DNA of 15,686 nt, from NCBI GenBank assembly GCA_051881775.1, contig JBJEQN010000051.1:1-15686 (forward strand), in the 5' to 3' direction. Positions 5,753-11,817 of the stretch are shown piece after piece (position 1 is the first letter of the stretch; every line of letters starts with the position of its first letter). Under the pieces are notes generated by a model. It was not told the origin of the DNA and did no database searches. It saw only the letters and a list, made by a program, of their open reading frames with translations. The stretch is from UMGS363 sp051881775. Lineage in GTDB: Bacteria; Bacillota; Clostridia; Oscillospirales; Ruminococcaceae. The translations under genes were made by a program, and so were the position numbers.

Positions 5753-7405
5753 TTATGCTGATTTTTTCTTTGCTTTCGGGTGCTTTTCCGACATAGGTAG
5801 CTTGCACCATTCCTGCCACTTTTTCCAAAACAGCTTTTCTGCTTCCGTCATTTTTGTAATGTTGTGTGCGCCTCTTATCTGGACAACATTGTGCTTGTTC
5901 ATTTCGATGGTGTACAGCGGCTTTTCCGGTTTATCGCAGCGGCGCATAAACAATATAGCCAGCTTGCCCTCTATGTGCCGCTCTGCATAGCCGGCTACAC
6001 AATGATGCTGGTCCTTGCCCTCTTTTATGATCTCGGCGGCACTCTTGGGTACAATTATGCAAAACCCGCCGTCGGAATACTCATACTCACGGACGTACTT
6101 TTGATATATTTCTTTATACTTCCGCTGCTTATTGGCAAGTTTCTTTGCCTCCTGCTCGGCTATCATCGCATTAACTGCAGATGAGGTCCTTTCGTGTGCC
6201 GCTCTGAGGTCTTTCGGGCGGTTTATCTGACTGTCTTTGAGGTCATAATGTAACTGCTCACACTCTTTGATATAGTCAAAATACAGACCATCTGCCGCTG
6301 CCGTCGGACAATGCCAACAGCCGCCTAAACCACCCTGCTTGTCAAGGTAGTTATAATACTTTGCTGGGGTCAGACCTGTCTTTCTGAGTAATGCTATGAT
6401 TTTTATGTAATTATTGTTATTAAAAGGGCTGCATATCTTTAAGGCATCGTCAATAGTTGCTTTCGGAAATATCTGCCGAAGATGGCGGAATGCCTGCAGG
6501 GTCGCCACATCAAGTTTTTTGATATTCTGACGTATAATAGCGGCTGTATTACCATCCGTGCGGAACACCTCGGCGGCGTTCCTTCCGTCAAGATCAATCG
6601 CACGCTTGTAATGGCATCCATAAACAATGTCACGGACTATACTGTTGCCGCCTATTTTCATGATCATTTCGATTGTAGGGTATTTCGCTGCATACATCAA
6701 AAAACATTTGCCGTCTCGGCCGTAATAACTATTTGCTTCCGACTTTTCCCGGTATTCACTCGGCAGATAATGCCACATAAACGTATCTTTCAGCACCTCT
6801 TTTGCATTTATGTCCTCAAAATAGGCATACTGCGGATATGAACCGCCTGCTATACAGCATTTGGGTTCCGTGAGTTTTTCGGAGTAGCTCCAGGTGCCAT
6901 CACAGTTGTAATAAACGTTTGTTACCTCACCTTTCCGGTAACGCACCACATGCAGAGGCTGCCATAAAGCACCGCCGTAATGTTCTGCCATTTCTTCAAT
7001 GCTCATTCCCACCCAGCCGAATCCGCTTCCAAGCTCTCCGCAGACAGCATACACGGTGTTGCCTTTATCTGCAGAATACCAACGGCAGAAATAATGCCAT
7101 TCCACAAGACATCCACGATTGACACCGGTAGTCTTTGCAATTGCAGTTTTTCCGCAAGCAAAGCATTTTATAGGATAGCCTCGGGATATGTTGTTGGCAA
7201 AGGCGACCTGCTCCTCGTCTATCGGAGATTCTATGTCCATTGACCGCCGGAGAGTGTAACGCTTAAGACAGCTTGTGCAAAAGCAATCGGTATAAGTCCG
7301 TGTTTTGTGATAAAAAATGTACGGCTTCATGTATTCCCGATTCATTTCGAGACGTTCTGCTTCGCTGACTTCGGGAGCGTCAGGTATCAAGTCTTTATAT
7401 TCCAT
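5753..7405 (-). CDS. pcfJ: PcfJ-like protein (550 aa)
   Basis: Member of the PcfJ family, first named from enterococcal conjugative plasmid pCF10 and widespread in clostridial phages and integrative elements; biochemical function unknown. The family hallmark lies near the C-terminus: CIIVPKSAAEIIKEGKDQHH (449-468) followed by CVAGYAERH and ILFMRR, then YTIEMNKHNVVQIRG. Near the N-terminus, C41/C43/C46 and C81/C84 form a probable zinc site. ATG 7405 is preferred over an in-frame GTG at 7414 because the GTG lies inside the GAGGTGG ribosome site. It follows pcfK by 10 nt, the usual pairing. Base usage matches its phage neighbours. Confidence 0.88.
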   Translation of the reverse strand: MEYKDLIPDAPEVSEAERLEMNREYMKPYIFYHKTRTYTDCFCTSCLKRYTLRRSMDIESPIDEEQVAFANNISRGYPIKCFACGKTAIAKTTGVNRGCLVEWHYFCRWYSADKGNTVYAVCGELGSGFGWVGMSIEEMAEHYGGALWQPLHVVRYRKGEVTNVYYNCDGTWSYSEKLTEPKCCIAGGSYPQYAYFEDINAKEVLKDTFMWHYLPSEYREKSEANSYYGRDGKCFLMYAAKYPTIEMIMKIGGNSIVRDIVYGCHYKRAIDLDGRNAAEVFRTDGNTAAIIRQNIKKLDVATLQAFRHLRQIFPKATIDDALKICSPFNNNNYIKIIALLRKTGLTPAKYYNYLDKQGGLGGCWHCPTAAADGLYFDYIKECEQLHYDLKDSQINRPKDLRAAHERTSSAVNAMIAEQEAKKLANKQRKYKEIYQKYVREYEYSDGGFCIIVPKSAAEIIKEGKDQHHCVAGYAERHIEGKLAILFMRRCDKPEKPLYTIEMNKHNVVQIRGAHNITKMTEAEKLFWKKWQEWCKLPMSEKHPKAKKKSA

Positions 7406-7415
7406 GGCAGCCACC

Positions 7416-7799
7416 TCAGAACAAGTCGTCCAGCGACATATTGAGCACCGACTTTTTAACGGGAGCCGATGTCATTGTTATGGGCGGAGTATCTGCTGCA
7501 GCCGCTCCGATGAGGTCGACAGTCATTGTGCATTTAATGTCTGCACCGGGGAAATAAAACTGCACAGCTTTTTTGTACGCCTCAAGGTCCGATATGGACG
7601 TTCCCGTGCCGGCGGCCACTGCTTTGAGGCAGTCGGAAAATGTCTTGCTGCTCTGTACTACCGCCTGTGCAAATTCCTCATTCTGAGCGCAGAAATTTTT
7701 GAGAGTAGCAAGCACAGCGGACCGCATTGCCATCTCTTTTTCGTCTCCCTTAAAACTCTTGTTTTCGCCGTCAAGTTTTTCAATCGCTTTGTTTATCAT
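7416..7799 (-). CDS. pcfK: PcfK-like protein (127 aa)
   Basis: PcfK-family protein, the regular upstream partner of PcfJ in phages and conjugative elements; function unknown. Diagnostic segments are SFKGDEKEMAMRS near residue 15, FCAQNEEFAQAVVQS near 36, and the SISDLEAYKKAVQFYFPGAD block near 68. The protein is soluble and mostly helical. ATG 7799 has GGAGG 7 nt upstream. The leader contains a perfect 10-bp inverted repeat and, on the opposite strand, a consensus promoter, so its expression may be controlled by an antisense RNA or an operator. Confidence 0.87.
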   Translation of the reverse strand: MINKAIEKLDGENKSFKGDEKEMAMRSAVLATLKNFCAQNEEFAQAVVQSSKTFSDCLKAVAAGTGTSISDLEAYKKAVQFYFPGADIKCTMTVDLIGAAAADTPPITMTSAPVKKSVLNMSLDDLF

Positions 7800-7815
7800 A
7801 TAAATTCCTCCAAGC

Positions 7816-7843
7816 TTGACAACTCCGATTTTTATGGTATAAT
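7816..7843 (+). promoter_or_regulatory. Consensus plus-strand promoter, antisense to the minus-strand operon
   Basis: TTGACA (7816-7821), a 16-bp spacer, then TATAAT (7838-7843) preceded by TGG (extended -10). Both hexamers are perfect. It points right, against all surrounding genes, and an intrinsic terminator follows about 60 bp later. It is overlapped by the arms of a 10-bp inverted repeat. Confidence 0.75.
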
Positions 7844-7853
7844 GGAGTTGTCA
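7817..7853. repeat. Perfect inverted repeat overlapping the antisense promoter and pcfK leader
   Basis: TGACAACTCC (7817-7826) and GGAGTTGTCA (7844-7853), 17 nt apart. As DNA it spans the -35 to +1 region of the plus-strand promoter, as an operator would. As minus-strand RNA it is a 10-bp hairpin ending 5 nt before the pcfK ribosome site. Confidence 0.7.
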
Positions 7854-7911
7854 TATAAATTCTTTTTTTATTTTCGGGACTGATACCATTAACGGGTCAG
7901 TCTCTTTTTTT
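7850..7911 (+). ncRNA. Predicted ~60-nt antisense RNA in the pcfK leader
   Basis: A start about 7 nt after the perfect -10 box gives RNA from near 7850. The intrinsic terminator at 7878-7911 would end it. The product has no reading frame worth noting, is U-rich in its first half, and is complementary to the leader between the stop of the 7897-8256 gene and pcfK. It could pair with the operon mRNA and affect pcfK translation or RNA stability. No matching RNA family is known to me; transcription is predicted, not shown. Confidence 0.55.
7878..7911 (+). terminator. Intrinsic terminator, plus strand
   Basis: GACTGA (7878-7883) pairs with TCAGTC (7897-7902), strengthened by CC/GG inside, followed by TCTTTTTTT to 7911. 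On the minus strand the stem is not followed by T residues, so it serves plus-strand transcription only. The stop codon of the 7897-8256 gene lies inside the stem. Confidence 0.7.
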
Positions 7912-8256
7912 AGGCCAAAGTTTATTTTTTATTGCATCAACATCAATAATATTATTTATCAACTCTCTGAGCCGGGCATCGTCACAATGCTCGATAGGCG
8001 GACATATGCGGTAGATTCTCTTGTACTCTTTTTTTATTACGTTAAGCACTTCCGATTCCCACGCCACCCTTTGGCGATCCGAAGGCGCACCGTATATATT
8101 GTGATATTTTTTGTACGCCTCATAAAGCACATTCAGCTTTATATTGCTTACATTAAGCTGATACCCGTACTTTATATTGTAATCGCAAGGCGCTGCCCAA
8201 ACATCTGTAAGCCGTTTATCACGCTCACGCCGCAGCTCCTCCGGCGTTTTATACAT
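7897..8256 (-). CDS. Phage protein of unknown function (119 aa)
   Basis: Unrecognised soluble protein. It begins MYKTPEELRRERDKRLTDVW and is rich in charged and aromatic residues (YNIKYGYQLNVSN; YEAYKKYHNIYG), mostly helical, with two cysteines in the middle-to-end region (RICPPIEHCDD). The chosen ATG at 8256 has GAGG 8 nt upstream and overlaps the stop of the upstream membrane peptide gene; an in-frame start 23 codons earlier would lie within that gene and lacks a good site. Position just before pcfK suggests early phage function. Its end is covered by the antisense terminator. Confidence 0.65.
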   Translation of the reverse strand: MYKTPEELRRERDKRLTDVWAAPCDYNIKYGYQLNVSNIKLNVLYEAYKKYHNIYGAPSDRQRVAWESEVLNVIKKEYKRIYRICPPIEHCDDARLRELINNIIDVDAIKNKLWPKKRD

Positions 8257-8386
8257 TGCGACCGCCTCTATGCTTTTTCTTTCCTCTGTTTTTCGGCGGA
8301 AATGTAATAAGCATAAGATCCACATAAGCCGTGATAAGCGCTATAACGGCAATACACAGCAGTATTATCATTATTGCTATCCTCAT
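8249..8386 (-). CDS. Small single-helix membrane protein (45 aa)
   Basis: MRIAIMIILLCIAVIALITA opens a hydrophobic helix covering residues 2-29, followed by a basic tail (PPKNRGKKKHRGGRN). By the positive-inside rule the tail should be cytoplasmic. The ribosome site is strong (AAGGAGAG, 6 nt spacing), it starts 2 nt after the preceding stop, and it overlaps the next start, all supporting real translation. Small phage membrane peptides like this can be superinfection or inhibitor proteins, but there is no evidence for a role here. Confidence 0.68.
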   Translation of the reverse strand: MRIAIMIILLCIAVIALITAYVDLMLITFPPKNRGKKKHRGGRNV

Positions 8387-8388
8387 TT

Positions 8389-9141
8389 TCAACTCTCCTT
8401 TATCGTCGGAATATTCTCTTGCGCATGGGCAATCAGCTTGTTAAGGTCGTAGGAATGCTCGGATGAAGCCGCCTCCGTCTGCACCGTCATCTCATCATTC
8501 CAGCAGCCGTGATTAAGCCATGTCGCAGGGTACGGTATGAACTGCCCACCCTCACGTTTCCATTCCGCAGAGCTTTTCTGCTGCCAAAGAGCCGCCATTA
8601 TTTTGGTGTGAAGCTCCTTGTCGGGTGCAAGCCTTTTCCAAGCATTCAGCGCCGCTTGCTTTGAGCGTTTTTTTGGATATTCCGACCAAAATTCATTAAA
8701 GTATTTTTCGGAAGCCTTGCCCTTGGATGCCGCAGGCTTTGCGCTCTGCTTTTTCTCCGCCGCAGGCTTGTCCGCCTTGACCTGCACCGCCTCCAAGCGC
8801 TCCGTTACAGCCTCGGAGCGTTCCGTTGTACATTTGAGCCGCCCGATAAGAGTATCAATGCCGCCAAGCTGTGCAAGCTCGATGCGCTTTTCTTCCAGTT
8901 CATCTTCAAGGTCCGATATGCGCTCTCTGAGGCGCTCCATTCCTTCCTCATACTGCGATATTGTTTCCTGCTGTGCCTTATAAGCGGCTTTGTACTTTTC
9001 CAGCTTATCCTTCATACGGTAAGCAATGCCCGTCAGCCGCTCATTTTCAGCAACTATATCCGCCGCACTCCGAAGCAGCTCCATTGCCCTCTGCGGAGAC
9101 TGACAGCTTCGGCAAGCCTCCGCAAATTCCTGCGGCGTCAT
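8389..9141 (-). CDS. Coiled-coil protein with phage replication-protein C-terminal domain (250 aa)
   Basis: Residues 25-120 form a charged coiled coil (LEKYKAAYKAQQETISQYEE, then ERISDLEDELEEKRIELAQL). An Ala/Lys-rich linker (125-145) leads to residues 147-217, YFNEFWSEYPKKRSKQAALN and AWKRL...FIPYPATWLNHGCWND. This last block is the C-terminal domain seen on many phage replication-initiation proteins, where it is preceded by a winged helix. Here the winged helix is replaced by coiled coil, which is unusual. It may act in replication as an adaptor or helicase-loader partner. ATG 9141 overlaps the preceding stop (ATGA), with a weak GGCGGT ribosome site, so it probably depends on translational coupling. 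Confidence 0.75.
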   Translation of the reverse strand: MTPQEFAEACRSCQSPQRAMELLRSAADIVAENERLTGIAYRMKDKLEKYKAAYKAQQETISQYEEGMERLRERISDLEDELEEKRIELAQLGGIDTLIGRLKCTTERSEAVTERLEAVQVKADKPAAEKKQSAKPAASKGKASEKYFNEFWSEYPKKRSKQAALNAWKRLAPDKELHTKIMAALWQQKSSAEWKREGGQFIPYPATWLNHGCWNDEMTVQTEAASSEHSYDLNKLIAHAQENIPTIKES

Positions 9142-9317
9142 TTTATACCGCCGTCCTTATGTATCACAGTGTGCCTCATATCGACGGCACGGCGTTCCCA
9201 CGACTTGAGCATATCGGCAAAATTGATGTAGTCCTCCCCGAACGAAGCTCTGCACATCTTGATAGCTGAGATAAGCTGCATAACGGCAGCGGCTTTTGTT
9301 GGCTTTTCGAATTTCAT
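9138..9317 (-). CDS. Small phage protein of unknown function (59 aa)
   Basis: Encodes a helical protein beginning MKFEKPTKAAAVMQLISAIK and ending in TVIHKDGGIK, with no recognised domain. The reading frame is supported by an AAGGA ribosome site, 8 nt spacing, and by 4-base ATGA overlaps at both ends with its neighbours. The tight packing argues that it is expressed and coupled to the replication-type gene that follows. Confidence 0.65.
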   Translation of the reverse strand: MKFEKPTKAAAVMQLISAIKMCRASFGEDYINFADMLKSWERRAVDMRHTVIHKDGGIK

Positions 9318-9559
9318 TTTTTTATTCCTTCCTCCGCCGCCATTCTGCGGCAGTAATTATCAACGATTTTGTTTGCAACATCATACATATGGTCGATGTT
9401 TTTCTGTACCTGTTCCGGGGTAAGCGTCCGCAGAAAATTATCATGCACACGGATAATGCCGCCCTTACTGCCGTGATATATGGCTATTATGCTGTCATCG
9501 GCGGCAATACATTGCTTGTCATACTCTGTAAGCTCGGTATTGCATTGTACATCTCTCAT
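9314..9559 (-). CDS. Phage protein of unknown function (81 aa)
   Basis: Unrecognised acidic protein. The first half (EYDKQCIAADDSIIAIYHGS then GGIIRVHDNFLRTL) looks like a small beta-rich fold; the second half is a helix (TPEQVQKNIDHMYDVANKIV). The ribosome site GGAGGTGAT upstream of ATG 9559 is one of the strongest in the window, so expression should be high. It is the first well-translated gene after the Cro-like regulator and a GC-rich hairpin, which fits an immediate-early gene. Confidence 0.68.
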   Translation of the reverse strand: MRDVQCNTELTEYDKQCIAADDSIIAIYHGSKGGIIRVHDNFLRTLTPEQVQKNIDHMYDVANKIVDNYCRRMAAEEGIKK

Positions 9560-9582
9560 ATGATCACCTCCGTATATTTTAT

Positions 9583-9681
9583 TTACGGCTCAGATTGTCC
9601 TATTATTCGCTTCTTCCTGCGGCAAGTGCCGCAAGGCTATTTTTTACGCAACTGCAGGCTCTCTGTAAAAGAGCTGTTCAT
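9583..9681 (-). pseudogene. Small ORF split by an in-frame TAG (14 + 17 codons)
   Basis: ATG at 9681 overlaps the stop of the Cro-like gene (ATGA). It reads MNSSFTESLQLRKK, then TAG, then PCGTCRRKKRIIGQSEP and TAA. The second part has a Cys pair and a basic run that look coding, and TAG is one base from CAG (Gln). It is either a broken small zinc-binding protein or a 14-residue peptide with chance sequence behind it. No TAG recoding is suggested elsewhere. Confidence 0.3.
9616..9645 (+). terminator. GC-rich hairpin with T run, plus strand
   Basis: TGCGGC (9618-9623) pairs with GCCGCA (9628-9633) across AAGT, extended by CC/GG with one bulge, followed by CTATTTTTT. It reads as an intrinsic terminator on the plus strand. 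No plus-strand promoter was found close upstream. On the minus strand it is a stable stem just after the Cro-like gene without a T run. Confidence 0.5.
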
Positions 9682-9890
9682 GATGTTTTGCGGTGTTCCT
9701 GCTCCCATTCGGTGACGATCTCGTTTGCGGCGGATAATATCTTTTCTGCCTTGGGTGACTGGAGAACGCCTTTAAGTGTGTTGGACAGCTCCGAGGGGTT
9801 TGTTTTTATCTGTCTCTTTTCGAGAGCCGGGATAAGTTCAACCTGCTTGCGCCCCAACTCTGCAAGCCTTACTTTAATTCTGAATGGCAT
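9678..9890 (-). CDS. Cro-like / phage regulator, HTH (70 aa)
   Basis: A small helical DNA-binding protein, MPFRIKVRLAELGRKQVELI at the start, then LSNTLKGVLQSPKAEKILSA and ending EWEQEHRKTS. The pattern (RIKVRLAELG.KQ.ELI..L, then PSELSNTLKG) is that of short XRE-like helix-turn-helix regulators placed first in the early operon of clostridial prophages. ATG 9890 has AAGGAG 8 nt upstream; an earlier GTG overlaps the ribosome site. As the first gene read from the leftward promoter at 10018-10046 it is the natural antagonist of the XRE repressor, probably by shutting the rightward promoter, by analogy with Cro. Confidence 0.75.
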   Translation of the reverse strand: MPFRIKVRLAELGRKQVELIPALEKRQIKTNPSELSNTLKGVLQSPKAEKILSAANEIVTEWEQEHRKTS

Positions 9891-9916
9891 ATTATGCACT
9901 CCTTTCCGATTTCAAA

Positions 9917-10009
9917 AACAACAAATTATTGACAACAAAATATTATCCTGCTATAATGTAAATAAATATATTGCCTTTTTGCGCCTTCATTCGGCAATAA
10001 TTTGTTGTT
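9917..10009. repeat. 15-bp inverted repeat and ACAACAAA repeats around the rightward promoter
   Basis: AACAACAAATTATTG (9917-9931) recurs inverted as CAATAATTTGTTGTT (9995-10009), perfect over 15 bp. ACAACAAA also occurs directly at 9932-9939, 14 bp after its first copy. The rightward -35 box starts inside the left arm. These look like binding sites of one regulator of the switch, distinct from those at 10023 and 10064. A 7-bp stem (TATTGCC 9969-9975, GGCAATA 9993-9999) lies between them. Confidence 0.6.
9929..9957 (+). promoter_or_regulatory. Consensus rightward promoter of the lysogeny operon
   Basis: TTGACA (9929-9934), 17-bp spacer, TATAAT (9952-9957): a perfect match. RNA would start near 9964 and give the repressor gene a leader of about 150 nt that crosses the opposing leftward promoter and its operators. 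Confidence 0.8.
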
Positions 10010-10017
10010 GTGATTAT

Positions 10018-10046
10018 ATTATAGTTTAATTAAATTCAACTGTCAA
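10018..10046 (-). promoter_or_regulatory. Consensus leftward (lytic) promoter
   Basis: On the minus strand TTGACA (10046-10041), 17-bp spacer, TATAAT (10023-10018): a perfect match. It would drive the Cro-like gene and the early genes to its left, with RNA starting near 10011. It faces the rightward promoter; predicted start sites are about 47 bp apart and the two RNAs overlap at their 5' ends. Confidence 0.8.
10023..10041. promoter_or_regulatory. Operator O1, within the leftward promoter spacer
   Basis: AGTTTAATTAAATTCAACT, 19 bp, self-palindromic at 16 of 19 positions. It fills exactly the spacer between the -35 and -10 boxes of the leftward promoter, so a bound repressor would block RNA polymerase. 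Confidence 0.65.
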
Positions 10047-10063
10047 GCAATTTTAATAAAAAT

Positions 10064-10082
10064 AGTTGAATCAAATTAAACT
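10064..10082. promoter_or_regulatory. Operator O2
   Basis: AGTTGAATCAAATTAAACT, whose reverse complement matches O1 at 17 of 19 positions. The centres of O1 and O2 are 41 bp apart, about four helical turns, so cooperative binding on one face is possible. Shared form: AGTTnAATnnnATTnAACT. Confidence 0.62.
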
Positions 10083-10117
10083 TTGGCGGTTATTAATAAA
10101 GTTATGAGGTGATTTTT

Positions 10118-10459
10118 GTGAATTACGCTGTACTCGATAAATTATGCCAAGAACATGGGACAACTCCAACCGCATTAGCACTTAAATTAGGTCTAAGCAA
10201 GGGAAATACAACAAGCTGGAAAAAAGGTGGAAATCCGAGTGTAGAAGTGCTACTACAAATATCAGATGAATTAAATTGCACCACAGACTACCTGCTCAAA
10301 GGCAAAGAAAAAAGCTCTAAATCCAATTTATCAGACTTAGAACTTGAAGCACTTGAAAAATTTAATAAACTTGAAGATGTTGACAAAGGGCGAATACTTG
10401 ACAGAATGGAAACCATTTTTGAAAGTTATTCTCCCGAACAGAAAGAAAATGTATCGTGA
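10118..10459 (+). CDS. XRE-family repressor (CI-like, 113 aa)
   Basis: Residues 3-62 form a helix-turn-helix of the XRE/Cro-CI type: LDKLCQEHGTTPTALALKLG, then LSKGNTTSWKKGGNPSVEVL and the closing LNCTTDYLLKGK typical of clostridial phage repressors. Residues 70-105 are a helical dimerisation tail. There is no S24 peptidase domain, so it is not cleaved through RecA like lambda CI; induction would need another signal or an antirepressor. GTG 10118 is chosen because GAGGTGAT lies 5 nt upstream; an in-frame GTG at 10109 overlaps that site. It is read from the rightward promoter and most likely binds O1/O2 to hold the early operon silent. Confidence 0.85.
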   Translation: MNYAVLDKLCQEHGTTPTALALKLGLSKGNTTSWKKGGNPSVEVLLQISDELNCTTDYLLKGKEKSSKSNLSDLELEALEKFNKLEDVDKGRILDRMETIFESYSPEQKENVS

Positions 10460-10494
10460 TGATATAAACATAATTTTGTGCAAAGGAGAAATTT

Positions 10495-11811
10495 ATGTCT
10501 ACGTTGGGATTTGATTTTGAAAATGGTAAATTCTTTTTTGAAAGTTCAATTGATAGATATAATGAAGAGCCTGAATTATCGTTACTTGAAGAGAAGGCAA
10601 TAACTATAATAAAAAACGCATTCAATAATGAACATTTGCCGTTTGATGAAGTTATATTACGCCGTCGTTCTGAAAGTTACCTTACTCTTTTAACTAAAGA
10701 ATATAATAGCGAATACAATAATGATTTTTGTAGAATTAAAGTTGGACCTCTTTCTGCATGGATTTCACTTGATATGGGAAGTTGCAAACAGCTACAAGAT
10801 GATTACCGATTTGCAAATGTTTCAAATAAAAAACAACGCCATTGGAAAATATCATTGGATTCTATTTCAAGTATTGAAGATGTAACGGATTTAATTATTA
10901 ATGCCTTTAAAATTATTCATCTCAATCTCAATATCGAAACCGAAAAAATAATTAGGACTGCTCAGCAAAATACTCAAAATAAAAAAGATCAGCAATTAAA
11001 TACAGCAGTTGATAACTATACCGTCGTTGACATCGAAACAACAGGCTTATCCAGAGACAGCGAGATAATAGAAATCGGCGCTGTGAAAGTAAGAAATAAT
11101 GAAATCATAGATAAATTTGACATGCTTATAAAACCATCTGCACCTATTCCGTATAATATAACATCAATCACCGGCATAACAAATGAAATGGTGCAGAATG
11201 CCCCTACATTCTGTGAAGTTATCAAAAAATTTCTTGATTTTATAGAAGATGACGTTTTAATAGGACATAATATTAATTCTTTCGATATGAAAATTCTATC
11301 AAATAACACAATGAAAGCATGTGGCATATTTTTGAAAAATCCTACGATTGACACACTTGCAATTGCAAGGAAAAACATTGTTCTTTCACATTATAGGCTC
11401 TCTGATCTTTGTGAGCATTTAGGAGTGAAAAATGATAATGCGCACCGTGCTCTTTCTGATTCAATTGCAACGAATGAATGCTATCAGCAGATGAAACATT
11501 ACAAAATCGGCAGCTATAAAACAAATTTGAGTGATAAAAAAGACGCAAAGCCTTGTCAAAGTTTTTCGTGTGCCGAAAACGTTGCAGGAAAGCGCATATG
11601 CTTAACAGGAGATTTCAAAATTGCTCCCCGTGACATAATAAAAGAACACTTAACTGAGTTAGGTGCCAAGGTTACAACAAGCATAAGTTCTAAAACCAAT
11701 TATCTTCTTATCGGAGACAACGGAACAACTACGACACATAAGATAACTGATGCTCAGAACTTAGGTGTTACAATTGTGTATGAAAAAGACTTTATAAAAA
11801 TAACGGAGTGA
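10495..11811 (+). CDS. DnaQ-like 3'-5' exonuclease fused to a BRCT domain, with an unknown N-terminal domain (438 aa)
   Basis: Residues 1-150 are an unrecognised alpha/beta domain (CRIKVGPLSAWISLDMG about 79-95). Residues about 174-332 are a DEDDh exonuclease: DIETTG (D179, E181), GHNINSFD (D264), and NAHRALSD (H317, D322), all catalytic residues present. Residues about 363-438 are a BRCT domain like that at the end of NAD-dependent DNA ligases (AGKRICLTGDF, TELGAKVTTSISSKTNYLLI, GVTIVYEKDF). DNA processing is therefore likely. ATG 10495 has AAAGGAG 7 nt upstream, 35 nt after the repressor gene, so they may share a transcript. The block is visibly AT-rich compared with the phage genes. Repair exonuclease or anti-phage nuclease are both possible. 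Confidence 0.88.
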   Translation: MSTLGFDFENGKFFFESSIDRYNEEPELSLLEEKAITIIKNAFNNEHLPFDEVILRRRSESYLTLLTKEYNSEYNNDFCRIKVGPLSAWISLDMGSCKQLQDDYRFANVSNKKQRHWKISLDSISSIEDVTDLIINAFKIIHLNLNIETEKIIRTAQQNTQNKKDQQLNTAVDNYTVVDIETTGLSRDSEIIEIGAVKVRNNEIIDKFDMLIKPSAPIPYNITSITGITNEMVQNAPTFCEVIKKFLDFIEDDVLIGHNINSFDMKILSNNTMKACGIFLKNPTIDTLAIARKNIVLSHYRLSDLCEHLGVKNDNAHRALSDSIATNECYQQMKHYKIGSYKTNLSDKKDAKPCQSFSCAENVAGKRICLTGDFKIAPRDIIKEHLTELGAKVTTSISSKTNYLLIGDNGTTTTHKITDAQNLGVTIVYEKDFIKITE

Positions 11812-11817
11812 TCAAAA

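Noticed and set aside
7317..7883. Plus-strand reading frame of 188 codons across pcfK
   Set aside because: Antisense to a recognised PcfK; no ribosome site and no domain pattern. It also starts upstream of the 7816 promoter, so that RNA would not carry it.
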